From Prorocentrum cordatum (taxonomy: Eukaryota; Sar; Dinophyceae; Prorocentrales; Prorocentraceae): a stretch of 32,500 nt of DNA. The notes beneath the pieces are model-generated. The model saw only the letters and a program-made list of their open reading frames with translations, made no database searches and was not told the origin of the DNA. Of the stretch, positions 9,198 to 18,369 are shown piece after piece. Each line of letters opens with the position of its first letter. Within the stretch, counting starts at the first letter, position 1. The stretch is taken from positions 1-32,500 of the forward strand of contig CAUYUJ010001723.1 in assembly GCA_963575745.1 (NCBI GenBank). Direction: 5' to 3'. The position numbers and the translations under genes were made by a program.

Positions 9198-9410
9198 CCC
9201 GAAAGCCAAGCGAGGATCATTGTGCGGGCTGGTCTCTGGGTGGAGCGCATCGAACTTGTGCGATCCAGGTGCTTCGAGCGATCCGAAGGGCATATCGGCG
9301 CCACGGCGGGGCTCGGCTCGAGGTTCTGGTCGTGAGCCGTTGGGGGAGTCCTAGGGGAGTTTTGCCATCGGATTTGAACGTGCCATTGGTTGATCACGAG
9401 CGGCGAACGG

Positions 9411-9490
9411 ATCCATATTCACGCCCTCGCGGTCTGGACTCTGGAGGGCGATCCCGTGGATACTCGGTCGAACCGATACTTTCCGCGCGA
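9411..9490 (+). repeat. Dispersed repeat C, copy 2
   Basis: Second copy of the 566-660 segment (CCTCGCGGTCTGGACTC, GATCCCGTGGATACTCGG), same orientation. The remaining sequence to 9645 shows nothing recognisable. Confidence 0.45.
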
Positions 9491-9645
9491 GGCATCCACG
9501 AAGAGACGTCCCTATCCGCGGTGTCGCGGCCCAGGGGCTCGGCTCTCGAGGCCGTGGATACGGACATGCGTTTTCGCCCACGAGTTGAGGACAATCGAAG
9601 AAGAAGAAAAATTGCCCTCTGGAAGTTAATGTGTATGCAGTTTTT

Positions 9646-9803
9646 CCCCAATCAGAGCTTGCCTCTGTAGGGGTCCTAGGCGGCCGATTTCGGATATAAT
9701 CATCAATCAGAGCTTGCCTTTTGTATCTTGCCAGCGGAGTTCCCCCCATCTGGCTGAGGCTCATCTGAGTAGGTTAGGTTTGCCGCCGATTTTCGCGGCA
9801 CGC
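9646..9803 (+). repeat. Left border block of composite satellite element
   Basis: It begins CCCCAATCAGAGCTTGCC (9646-9663) and continues to GGGGTCCTAGG. A second CAATCAGAGCTTGCC lies at 9704-9718, and the block ends in GCCGATTTTCGCGGCACGCC. A matching block, with the same beginning, the same GGGGTCCTAG word and a GCCGATTTCCGCGGCCCGCC end, is at 13882-13973. The first ten bases are the inverse of the CTGATTGGGG that ends each composite unit. Confidence 0.7.
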
Positions 9804-10572
9804 CCGGGTGCCCGGGGGTGCCCGGGTGCCCGGGTGCCCGGGGGGTGTCCGGGGGTGCCCGGGGGTGCCCGGGTGCCGGGGTGCCCGGGCGTGCCCGCGG
9901 GTGCCCTATAGCCCTATATAGCCCAATAACCCAACAGCCCGATATAGCCCTGCAACTCTATCGGAGGTGAGGTGGGGTGAGATCGAAGTGAACGGCAGAG
10001 CCCCTACCGGGAAAATCGGTTTCGTTTGTTTCGTGTTCGTGAGTGCCCGTTGCGGCGGGCGAGGCGAAGCTGCGTGGGCGGCAAGAAGTAAGTCTCCTTC
10101 TGCTGAGGGGCGCGGCCGGACCAAATGATTTCATTTCGCGCGCGGGCCGGTGGGCCGCGGTGCCCCGCCGTGTCCCGCCTCTGGCTGAGGCGCGGACGGA
10201 CCAAGTATTCCTTGCGGGGGCCGGTGGCCCGCGGTGTCCCGCGGTGTCCACCAGTGTCCCCGCCGGGTTGTCCCAGTAATCGAGGTGATGATGATGATGA
10301 TGCATGATGATGATGATTGATGATGATGAGATGATGATGATGCTGGTGGTGGTGGTGGTGGTGGTGGTGATGATGATGGTAATAATGATGATGTCGATGA
10401 TGTTGATGATGATGATGGTGGTGATGATGATGGTGTCCCGATGATGACGATGATGAATATGGTGATGCTGATGATTATGTTGACGATGTTGATGATGATG
10501 GTGATGGTGGTGATGATGATGGTGTCCCGATGATGATGATTATGTTGCTGATGATGGTGATGATGGTGTTCC

Positions 10573-10618
<46 letters not shown>

Positions 10619-11706
10619 GTGTTGATGATCCTGATGATGTTGATGGTAATGAGATGATGGTGAGACGTTGATGAAGATGATAACCATGACGATGATGGTG
10701 TCCCGATAATGATGATGATAAGTTTGATGATGATGCTGTTGATAATGATGGTGAAGAGAATCATGGTGTCCCGATGATGGTGTTGATGATGATGGTGGTG
10801 TCCCGATGATGCGGATGTTGATGATGAGGATGATGATGAGGTGATGATGATGTTGATGATGATGGCCCGGTGATGATGCTGGTGGTGATGATGATGGTGT
10901 CCCGATGATGATGATGATGATGATGATGTTGATGATGGCGATGATGATAATTGTGGCGATGGTGGTGGTTTCCCGATGGTGATGATGATGCTGATGTTGA
11001 TGATGTTGCTGCTGATGATGATGGTGTCCACATGACGATGATGTTGATGGTGTTGTTCATGATGATGATGATGAGATGATGATAGTGATGATGCTGTTCC
11101 GATGATGATGATAGTGTCCCGATGATGATGATGATGTTGATGATGATAAAGGTGACGATGGCTGTGTCCCGATGATGGTGATGATGATGATGATGATGGT
11201 GTTGATGATGATGGTGATGAGGTGATGATGATGATGACTGTGTCCCAAATGATGATGATGATGTTGATGGCGTTGATGACGATGATGCTGATAATGATGA
11301 TGATGATGACGTTGATTGTGAGATCGATTGTGATACCGATAGCGGCGATATCGACACTGAGACCGAATGTGAGATCGATTGTGACATCGATAGTGAGATC
11401 GATAGTGTGATCGATTGTGAAATCGATAGTCATATCGATTGTGAGATCGATCGAATGAAATAAATCGAGTGAGATCGATTGCCAGATCGACCGAGTCAGA
11501 TCGATCGAGCGAGACCGATTGTGAGATTGATTGTGAGATCGGTAGTGTGACCGATCGAGTGAGACGTTGGTTCTTCCCCCCCCCCGAACCTCCTTATCAC
11601 CCGAAGGCTGGTCGTATAGGTAGCCCTATAGCTCTATAGCCCTATAGCTCAATAGCCCTATAGCCCTACAGCCCTATAGCCCTATAGCCCTGATTGGGGT
11701 TTTTCT
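9798..11706 (+). repeat. Composite satellite unit 1 (about 1.9 kb)
   Basis: Ordered blocks are: CCCGGGTG octamer array (about 9801-9904); short CCCTATAG array (about 9904-9950); a conserved CTATCGGAGGTGAGG spacer; GC-rich block with CTCTGGCTGAGGCGCGG words (to about 10278); GAT satellite punctuated by GTGTCCCG (about 10279-11310); 12-bp GATCGATTGTGA array (about 11311-11565); a C-rich spacer with CCCGAACCTCCTT; and CCCTATAG array (about 11619-11690) ending CTGATTGGGG (11690-11699). The next unit repeats the same order. Long open frames on the minus strand are His/Ser/Ile runs caused by 3-, 12- and related periods. Confidence 0.9.
11311..11565 (+). repeat. 12-bp GATCGATTGTGA array, unit 1
   Basis: A dodecamer tandem array with consensus near GATCGATWGTGA. 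Most units carry GATC and the palindrome ATCGAT. Variants replace single bases (GACCGATTGTGA, CATCGATAGTGA). Translated on the minus strand it reads as repeated Thr-Ile-Asp-Leu/Val, which is the 4-codon echo of the 12-bp unit. The matching array is at 13313-13552. Confidence 0.9.
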
Positions 11707-13691
11707 GCACGCCCGGGTGCCCGGGTGCCCTGGGTTGCCCCGGGTGCCCGGGTGCCCAGGTGCCCAGGGGGGGCCCGGGGGGGGCCCGGGGGGGCCCGGG
11801 GGCCCGGGCGTGCCCGGGCGTGCCCGGGCGTGCCCGGGGGTGCCCGGGGGGGCCCGGGGGTGCCCTATAGCCCAATAGCCCAAGCCCTGCAACTATATCG
11901 GAGGTGAGGGGGTGAGATCGAAGTGAAACGGAGAGCCCCCCTACTGGAAAATCGGTTTCGGTTTCGTGTTCGTGCGTGCCGTGCGTGCGGGCGAGGCGAA
12001 GCTGCGTGGGCGGACGAGAAGAAAGTCTCCTCTGGCTGAGGCGCGGCCGGACCAAATGATTCCTTTCCGCGGGCCAGTGGCCCGCGGTGCCCCGCCGGTG
12101 TCCCGCCTCTGGCTGAGGCGCGGCCGGACCAATTGATCCTTTCCGGGGGCCGGTGGCCCGCGGTGTCCCGCCGGTGTCCCGTCGGCGTCCCGCCGGTGTC
12201 CCGTCGGCGTCCCGATGATGATGATGATTGATGATGATGCTGTGAGATGATGATGATGATGAGATGATGATGATGATGATGATGATGATGACGATGATGA
12301 TGATGATGAGATGGTGGTGATGGTGGTGATGGTCCGTATAGTAAGGATGTATGATGAGGATTGGATGGTGATGGTGATTGTGATGATGATGATGCGATGA
12401 TGTTGCTGATGATGTGGTGTGATGATGATTGGTGTCCCGATGATGATGGCGATGATGGTGATGATGATGATGTTGACTTTGTGAATGATGTTGATGATGA
12501 TGATGATGGTGATGGTGGTGATGATGATGGTGTCCCGATGATGATGATGCTGATGATGATGTTGCTGATGATGGTGATGATGGTGTGCCGATGATGATGC
12601 TGATGATGATGATGGTGTTGATGATCCTTATGATGATGATGATGAGAAAATGATTAGACGTTGATGATGATGAAGATGATGATGATGGTGTCCCGATGAT
12701 ATTGATGTTGAGGTTGATGATGATGCTGTTGATATTGATGGTGAAGAGGATGATGGTGTCCCGGTGTTGATGTTGATGATGATGATTACGATGGTGGTGT
12801 CCCGATGATGATGTTGATGATGAGGATGATGATGAGATGATGATGATGATGATTTTGATGATGCTGGCCCGATGATGGTGATGCTGATGTTGATGATGAT
12901 GGTGCCCCGATGATGGTGATGATGATGATGGTGATGGTGGCGATGATGATGGTGGTGACGATGATGATGGTGTCCCGATGGTGATGATGATGATGTTGAT
13001 GATGTTGTTGATGATGATGATGGTGTCCCGATGACGATGATGTTGATGATGTTGTTCATGAGGATGATGATGAGATGATGATGATGGTGGTGTTCCGATG
13101 ATGATGATGATGATGATGATGGTGCCCCGATGATGATGATGATGTTGATGATGGTGGCCATGATGGTGTCCCGATGATGACGATGATGGTTCTGATGATG
13201 ATGTTGATGATGATGGTGATGAATTGATGATAGGGATGGTGTCCCAAATGATGATTATGATGAGGATGCTGATGTCGTTAATGACGATGATGTTGATGAT
13301 GATGATGATGACGTTGGTTGTGGGATCGATTGTGATATCGATTGCGAGATCGATAATGAGACCGAATGTGAGATCGATTGTGAAATGGATGGTGAGATCG
13401 ATTGCGACATCGACAGTCATATCGATTGTGAGATCGATCGAATGAAATAGATCGAGTGAGAACGATTGTGAGACCGACCGAGTGAGATCGATCGAGCGAG
13501 ACCGATAGTGAGATCGATTGTGAGATCGATAGTGAGACCGATCGAGTGAGGCGTTGGTTCCTCCCCCCCGAACCTCCTTTTCACCCGAAAGGTTGGTCGT
13601 ATAGGTAGCCCTATAGCTCTATAGCCCTACAGCTGAATAGCCCTATAGCCCTAAAGCCCCCTAGCCCTATAGCCCTGATTGGGGTTTTTCT
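11707..13691 (+). repeat. Composite satellite unit 2 (about 1.98 kb)
   Basis: A direct tandem copy of the preceding unit with every block in the same order: CCCGGGTG array (about 11710-11862), CCCTATAG and spacer, GC-rich block (11943-12214), GAT satellite (about 12215-13312), 12-bp array (about 13313-13552), spacer, and CCCTATAG array to CTGATTGGGG (13675-13684). The GC block holds two direct 77-bp units starting at 12029 and 12106. The first contains a perfect palindrome with 10-bp arms (CCGCGGGCCA / TGGCCCGCGG, 12067-12087). A 584-aa open frame on the minus strand covers almost the whole unit and is a by-product of repeat periods divisible by three. Confidence 0.9.
13313..13552 (+). repeat. 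12-bp GATCGATTGTGA array, unit 2
   Basis: Counterpart of the array at 11311-11565, with the same dodecamer and a shared GATCGATCGAATGAAAT interruption (near 13433 here and 11447 in unit 1). The shared interruption shows the whole array was copied as part of the composite unit, not grown independently. Confidence 0.9.
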
Positions 13692-13881
13692 TCGGTCTCA
13701 TTCTTCTTTTCTTCAAGACATGGTCAGTTATTCGCTGGTATCGATCTGAGGCGCATGAAGACAGATTGCAAGAGAACGGCCTGCATCAGAAATTCGTGAC
13801 GCGTTCGTGACTCATGCGCCCACCAAGGCCCCATATTGACAGCAGTGGCCGCGCAAATCTGCGGCTTTGAAGGAGCTCACT
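13692..13881. other. Spacer, nothing recognised
   Basis: About 190 bp of mixed sequence between the end of composite unit 2 and the next border block. No gene or repeat is recognised. Confidence 0.4.
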
Positions 13882-14612
13882 CCCCAATCAGAGCTTGCTT
13901 CTGTAGGGGTCCTAGCGGATTCATATGGTTAGGTGAGCTTTGCCGCCGATTTCCGCGGCCCGCCACGGTTCCCGGGTGCCTTGTAGCTTTTTTTTTTTTT
14001 TTTTTTTTTTTTTATTTTTTTTGTTTTTCTTTATTTTTTCTTTTTTTTTTTTCTTTGTGTTTTTTTTTTTTTTTTGTTTTTTTTTTTTTTTTTTTTTTTT
14101 TGTTTTTTTTTTTTTTTTTTCTTTTTTTTCTTTTTCGTTTTTTTTTTTTTTGTGACGTTTTTTTTGTTGTTTCTTTGTCTTTTCCTGTTTTGATATCCCT
14201 ATAGCCTTATGGCCTATAGCCCTATAGCCTTATGGCCCTATAGCCCTACAGCCTGATAGCCCTATAGCCCAATAACCCTATAGCCCTATAGCCCTACAGC
14301 CCTGTAGCCCGATAGCCCTATAGCCCCATAGCCCTAGAGCCCCAGAGCCCTAGAGCCCTATAGACCTATAGTCCTGTAGACCTATAGCCCTATAGCCCCA
14401 TAGCCCTATTGCCCTATACCCCATTGCCCAATAGCCCTATAGCCCCATAGCCCTATAGCCCCATAGCCTTATACCGCATTGCCCAACAGCCCCGGTAACC
14501 CTAGCCCTATAGCCATGTAGCCCTAGAGCCCTATGGCCCCACAGCTCTGTATGCTTATCGCCTCATATCACCATAGCCCTAGAGCCCAATAGCCCTATAG
14601 CCCTAAAAAGAA
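13882..14612 (+). repeat. Related element: border block, poly-T core, CCCTATAG array
   Basis: It begins with the same border block as at 9646 (CCCCAATCAGAGCTTGC, then GGGGTCCTAG, then GCCGATTTCCGCGGCCCGCC at about 13947-13966). A T-rich tract (about 13988-14190) follows in place of the GAT satellite. It then has about 420 bp of degenerate CCCTATAG octamers with CTTATGG, CTACAG, CAATAG and CAGAG variants, ending CCCTAAAAAGA near 14612. A matching end and border occur inverted at 25852-26145. Frames over the T tract encode only Phe runs. Confidence 0.85.
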
Positions 14613-15210
14613 TCGGATTTCGGATTTGTTCTCCGGTGTCATGGAGATTATGAAGAATCGCTAGTTGGCAAGACTAGATGGGGGGAGCGCAAGACGGATG
14701 AGGAGCGGTGGCGTTCACGAAATCAGCAGGCGACCGTGAGCGTATGAGGTGAGAGCCTACGTGGGGGATGGTTCACGCATGACGGCAATGCGGGCCGCCA
14801 CAGTTCGGGTTGGAGCGGTCGCATAATCATTACAATGTTTGAGGCAGCCTCCTTTTGCAGCAAACCATGCCATTGGCACGTCACTTGGCTGCCGATATCA
14901 TACTGCAGTGCCGCATGATGTGGCAGTGGGCGTTGCGGATGGCCAGAGAAGCAACGAACACAAAGATAGAACTGACGCGAGCGGGCGACTAGCATCGCCG
15001 CCACCATTGACCTGATGGGCTCACCTCTTCATGATATGTTGGAATTGAGGGCAGGCCCAGGTCAAGCGTCGATGCCGTAATTACCCCCATCCCCCCACCC
15101 TCCCCCCAGTTCCCCCAGGGCGGCGGCGGAAAGAACACCTCCGAGGCAGAGGAAGTGAGGTGACGACGCCATGATCAGGGGCAGGTCAGGATGAGACAGG
15201 CTGGGGGGGG
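14613..15210. other. No recognisable gene
   Basis: About 0.6 kb of mixed sequence. The longest open frame is 94 aa on the minus strand (14723-15007), with no domain I recognise. C-rich runs lie near 15086-15120. Confidence 0.4.
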
Positions 15211-15380
15211 GACGCATCGACGCCCAATCGCCCTTTCATCGCCGATAGGGGGCCCGATAGCCCACCGCGCGCAGGAGCCTGCGGATGTGCCGTCGGGGGC
15301 TTCTTGTCAACCTATCGGCGATGTATCGCCGATTCCAGCTCAATGGTTCCCTCCCTGAGCTGGGTCCCCCTATCGCTGCC
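15211..15380 (+). repeat. A-family foldback element, copy 3
   Basis: The best-preserved outer stem: CATCGCCGATAGG (15237-15249) with CCTATCGGCGATG (15311-15323), 13 perfect pairs. The right arm is also the first half of ATCGGCGATGTATCGCCGAT (15314-15333), so two mutually exclusive hairpins are possible. The loop holds CGCAGG-AG-CCTGCG, a 6-bp apical hairpin. Downstream, CCAGCTC (15335-15341) pairs perfectly with GAGCTGG (15357-15363) around a pyrimidine-rich loop. A C-rich tail follows. Confidence 0.85.
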
Positions 15381-15461
15381 CCTCCATGGTTAACCCCTCC
15401 CCCACCCCTGAGCCGTCTCCACCCATCGATCCCCACCCATCGATCCCCATGCGACGCGGCG

Positions 15462-15640
15462 GATGCATCGACCTCATGCGCCCATTCATTGCCGATAGGG
15501 GCCCGATAGCCCGTTCCCGCCCAGTAACGTGCGGCTTTGCTATCGAGGGCCTATCGTGGACCTATCTGCGATGTATCGCCGAGTCTAGCTCGATGTTCCC
15601 CCCCCTGAGCTGGTCCCCCCCGAACGTTGCCCCTCAGGAC
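15462..15640 (+). repeat. A-family foldback element, copy 4
   Basis: Outer stem CATTGCCGATAGG (15487-15499) with CCTATCTGCGATG (15561-15573): one G-T wobble and one mismatch. Middle stem CGATAGC (15504-15510) with GCTATCG (15539-15545), perfect. Second hairpin CTAGCTC (15585-15591) with GAGCTGG (15607-15613), one wobble. A tail with CCCCCGAACGTTGCC is shared with the half-copy at 17845. It lies directly downstream of copy 3, so the two may be a tandem pair. Confidence 0.85.
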
Positions 15641-17489
15641 AGGGCAGAAATGAGCAAGCAGGAGGGAGAAGTCGCAAGGGAGGCCGACGAGGTGGGGCGC
15701 GGAATGGGGCTTACTCTTTCATCAATTTTGAAAGGACTCTATTGGGGGCGCAGTGGGTAGGGGACCTCAGTCGCCAGGGCCGTCCAAGATTCGATCGTTC
15801 CGATGATGCGCGCCGAAGCTTGCTCGTGGCACCGCCAGATTCGACTGCGCACCGCCAAAGTCGGGTCGGACGAAAGCGGAGGGGGGGATTGGGAAGGGGG
15901 GGTACGACATCTGCTGCGTGCAGTTGTTTTCGGCTCCGCCAGCGTGCGCGTTCCTCGATATATTGGCGCCTGCGCCGAAAGGCGCTGGGCAAACCAGCTA
16001 CGTGAGTTGATTCGCTAGCCCCCCTGCATTTCTCCCCCTTTTCGCCCAATCCGGAAACCGGGGATTGAATTTCGGCGGACGCTGGTCTTGGACGTTGCTC
16101 GCCCTCTTTTTGCCTCTGGGGGCTCCCTCGCCGCCATGGCTGGATCCGCATCGCGACCCTGGTCCAGACGCGTCCCAGGATGGGTCTGGGAGTGGCCCAC
16201 CCCCTTCGTTCCTGAATTGTTATTGTTTGTTCGGTACCTCACCCTTCCTGTGCGAGTGGGTTTGTGCGAGCATGGGAGATTGTTCGATGTGGCGACGGCT
16301 CTCAGAGAGGAGGATGATCTTGCACCTCTCGTCCACCCGTCCTTGTGCCCAGCTCCCGACGATGACCAGTCTGACTAATGCTGATCTCTGCGCTTGTTCA
16401 CGCAGGCTCGCAAAGATAATAAGACGCAAAGTGCAGTTGCCCAGTTTCCTCATGTACTGTTTGCCTTCTTATTTGTCGATCTATTGTAGGCGTCAGAACG
16501 CCAATCGCCACGGGGTTGTGCCGATCGCCGAGCCGTGGCGCAACTTGACACCCGAAGCGTCAGGGTCGAGCACTGCCCCATTTTCCTGTCTTGTCCATGG
16601 GCGCGCTGGGGATGACCCACACATGGCACATGGGAGCTGTAAAGGATGGCGGCGCTGGGGATGACCCTCACAAAGGCACATATTCCGCGGTCTAGGGCCG
16701 CCGCAGAACTCAAAGCGAGAGACTATACCTGCTGAGTTGATGCCTTGCCTGGCTATCCCTGCGGGTTTCGGGTTTCGATTTTTCGTTCGGTCGTTGTCCT
16801 TCAGCCGCTGTGTCTTTCCTCTGGCCCTCGCTTGTTCGTCATTTCGGACCCTCGTTCGGTCCTGCGCTGCTGGGAGTTGACGTTTGATTCTCGCCCACGT
16901 CAAAAAACAGAAAGCCCAGCCCTTTCGTGTTGTTGAAAAAAACAAGCACGACACGAAATTGCTCTTTACATGTGGTCGTCCTCCAGGGGGCACTTACCGG
17001 GCGCTCGGGACGTCAAAACGGAGCTCGGAGTGAAACGCCCTTTCTGGAACAAAAGCTATTCCACTTCCCTTTCAGCTCATCAGTCGGAAGTTGGGAATCG
17101 TTGGAGGGCGCAACCCTCGCGCAAGACTCTGGCCTCTGGCAAGCCGCGATCTGGCCCGGGGCGAGCGGCAGACCCCGCCTGCGACCGGCTGGCCCGCAAA
17201 AGCTCAAGGTGGGACTAGGGATATGTGTTTCGCGTTTGCCTTCCACCACTCGGCCTCACGGCTCGCGTGCGAAGCCTGGGCGGCCCCTCTCTGGGGAAGC
17301 CAGCGCCCGTTCCCTGTGGATTAGCGTTCGTCCGCTATTACTGCCGAAACGACGAGCAGCACCCCCGTCATGGTATTTGCCTCGCGAGGGGGTGGGGGCC
17401 TGAGCTCGGAGCCAGGCCTGGTCGGAGTCGATCGCGTCCAGATTTGTCGGCGCCTGCTTCTCAGGAGCACCGCTAGCGGGGGATAGGCC
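15641..17489. other. No gene recognised; small tandem pair
   Basis: About 1.85 kb without a confident gene. The longest frame on the plus strand (16065-16664, 199 aa) starts with a hydrophobic stretch (LLALFLPLG) that could look like a signal peptide, but the rest has no recognisable domain and frames on both strands overlap it. A small direct repeat, GCGCTGGGGATGACCC followed by GGCACAT, occurs near 16603 and 16652. Confidence 0.4.
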
Positions 17490-17595
17490 CAGGGGGGGAT
17501 GCGTCATTCCTAATTCGTCCAGCCATCGCCGACAAGGGTCTGAAAGCCCACCCCGCCCAAGAACACGCGTATTCGCTATCAGCTGCCTGTCGGTT
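17490..17595 (+). repeat. A-family left half (copy 5)
   Basis: It carries the family left side: CATCGCCGACAAGG, AAAGCCCACCCCGCCCAAGAAC and CTGCCTGTCGG. It then stops at about 17593, where the right arm would be expected. The missing right half appears about 255 bp later at 17845-17935, in the same orientation. The simplest reading is one element split by inserted sequence. Confidence 0.6.
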
Positions 17596-17844
17596 TGGCT
17601 CCCCTTCTGTTGGTTAAGACATTGGTATACCAAAGAAGCCCCACGTAGTGAATTGCGTAAGGCAGGCGTGTGGGGTCGCTGGGCGTCCGAGAAGTGCACG
17701 CTGGCACCCTATATACGAGTTTGAGCATGCCTAAACAAGTTTAGAGTGGCCGCTTTGGGTATGGCCGTTTGTAGCATGGTCGTCTTGGGTATGGCTAGCC
17801 GAGTTTCGAGCGGTGGTGCCTTTCAACGAGCCAGAGGGAACTCA

Positions 17845-17935
17845 ATTCTCGCCCATCTATCGGCGATGTATCGCCGATCCCATCTCCATGTTTCCCCCCC
17901 ATTGAGCTGGTCCCCCCCGAACGTTGCCTGTCAGT
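17845..17935 (+). repeat. A-family right half (copy 6)
   Basis: It starts at the right arm (CTATCGGCGATG) with ATCGGCGATGTATCGCCGAT intact and continues into a degraded second hairpin ending in TTGAGCTGG, then CCCCCCGAACGTTGCC. The left half is absent here but present at 17490-17595. Confidence 0.65.
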
Positions 17936-18094
17936 TTCCTCGGCCGGGCGGTGGGATGGCCGCGTGCGGGAGCGCTACCGCGCTCGGGCTGGACTCGCCG
18001 ACGGCGCTGGAAGGCCGCCTGCTGCGCCGCGAGACGTTGCAGGCGCACCCCGATCCGACCCAGTTTGCAATGTCCGCCTTCCGTTCGTTCACCC

Positions 18095-18144
18095 GATGCA
18101 TCGGCGATGCATCGCCGACGTCGCTGGTGCATCGCCGATGCATC
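18095..18144. repeat. Perfect 17-bp hairpin
   Basis: GATGCATCGGCGATGCA (18095-18111) and TGCATCGCCGATGCATC (18128-18144) are exact reverse complements with a 16-nt loop. The arms share the ATCGGCGAT / ATCGCCGAT words of the A family but with GCAT insertions, so it may be an A-derived remnant or a separate palindrome family. The loop contains CGCCGACG, so a competing short hairpin within one arm is also possible. Confidence 0.8.
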
Positions 18145-18369
18145 AGCGAGGCGGCGCGATTTTCCGACGCCGTCTAGTCAGACCCCCCCAGAATGAACCT
18201 CGCCTTCGGCGCGTCCTCGCCCTCGGCGGGAGGCGACGAAAGACTTGCGGAAGGCGGCAGAGGGACAATGTCAGAGGAGGGCCACCCCAAGGTCAGGCCG
18301 ACTTTTGATTCTCGATCCCTCCTCCTCCTTCTCGATTGTCGGTCCTCCTCCTAATCCTCCTCCTCCTCC

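Noticed and set aside
10540-11433. 297-aa open frame on the minus strand
   Set aside because: The same satellite translation in composite unit 1. Amino-acid content follows the GAT repeat in each frame.
9801-13312. CRISPR-like array (regular GTGTCCCG with variable spacers)
   Set aside because: Spacing is irregular, the spacers are themselves GAT repeats, the repeat is only 8 bp, and the context is eukaryotic.
11666-13420. 584-aa open frame on the minus strand (His, Ser and Ile/Thr/Asp runs)
   Set aside because: It is exactly coextensive with GAT and 12-bp satellites whose periods are multiples of three. No non-repetitive protein sequence is present beyond the GC-rich block.
16065-16664. 199-aa frame with a signal-peptide-like start
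   Set aside because: Only the first 25 residues are suggestive. There is no domain, overlapping frames are open on both strands, and no second copy or transcript evidence exists.
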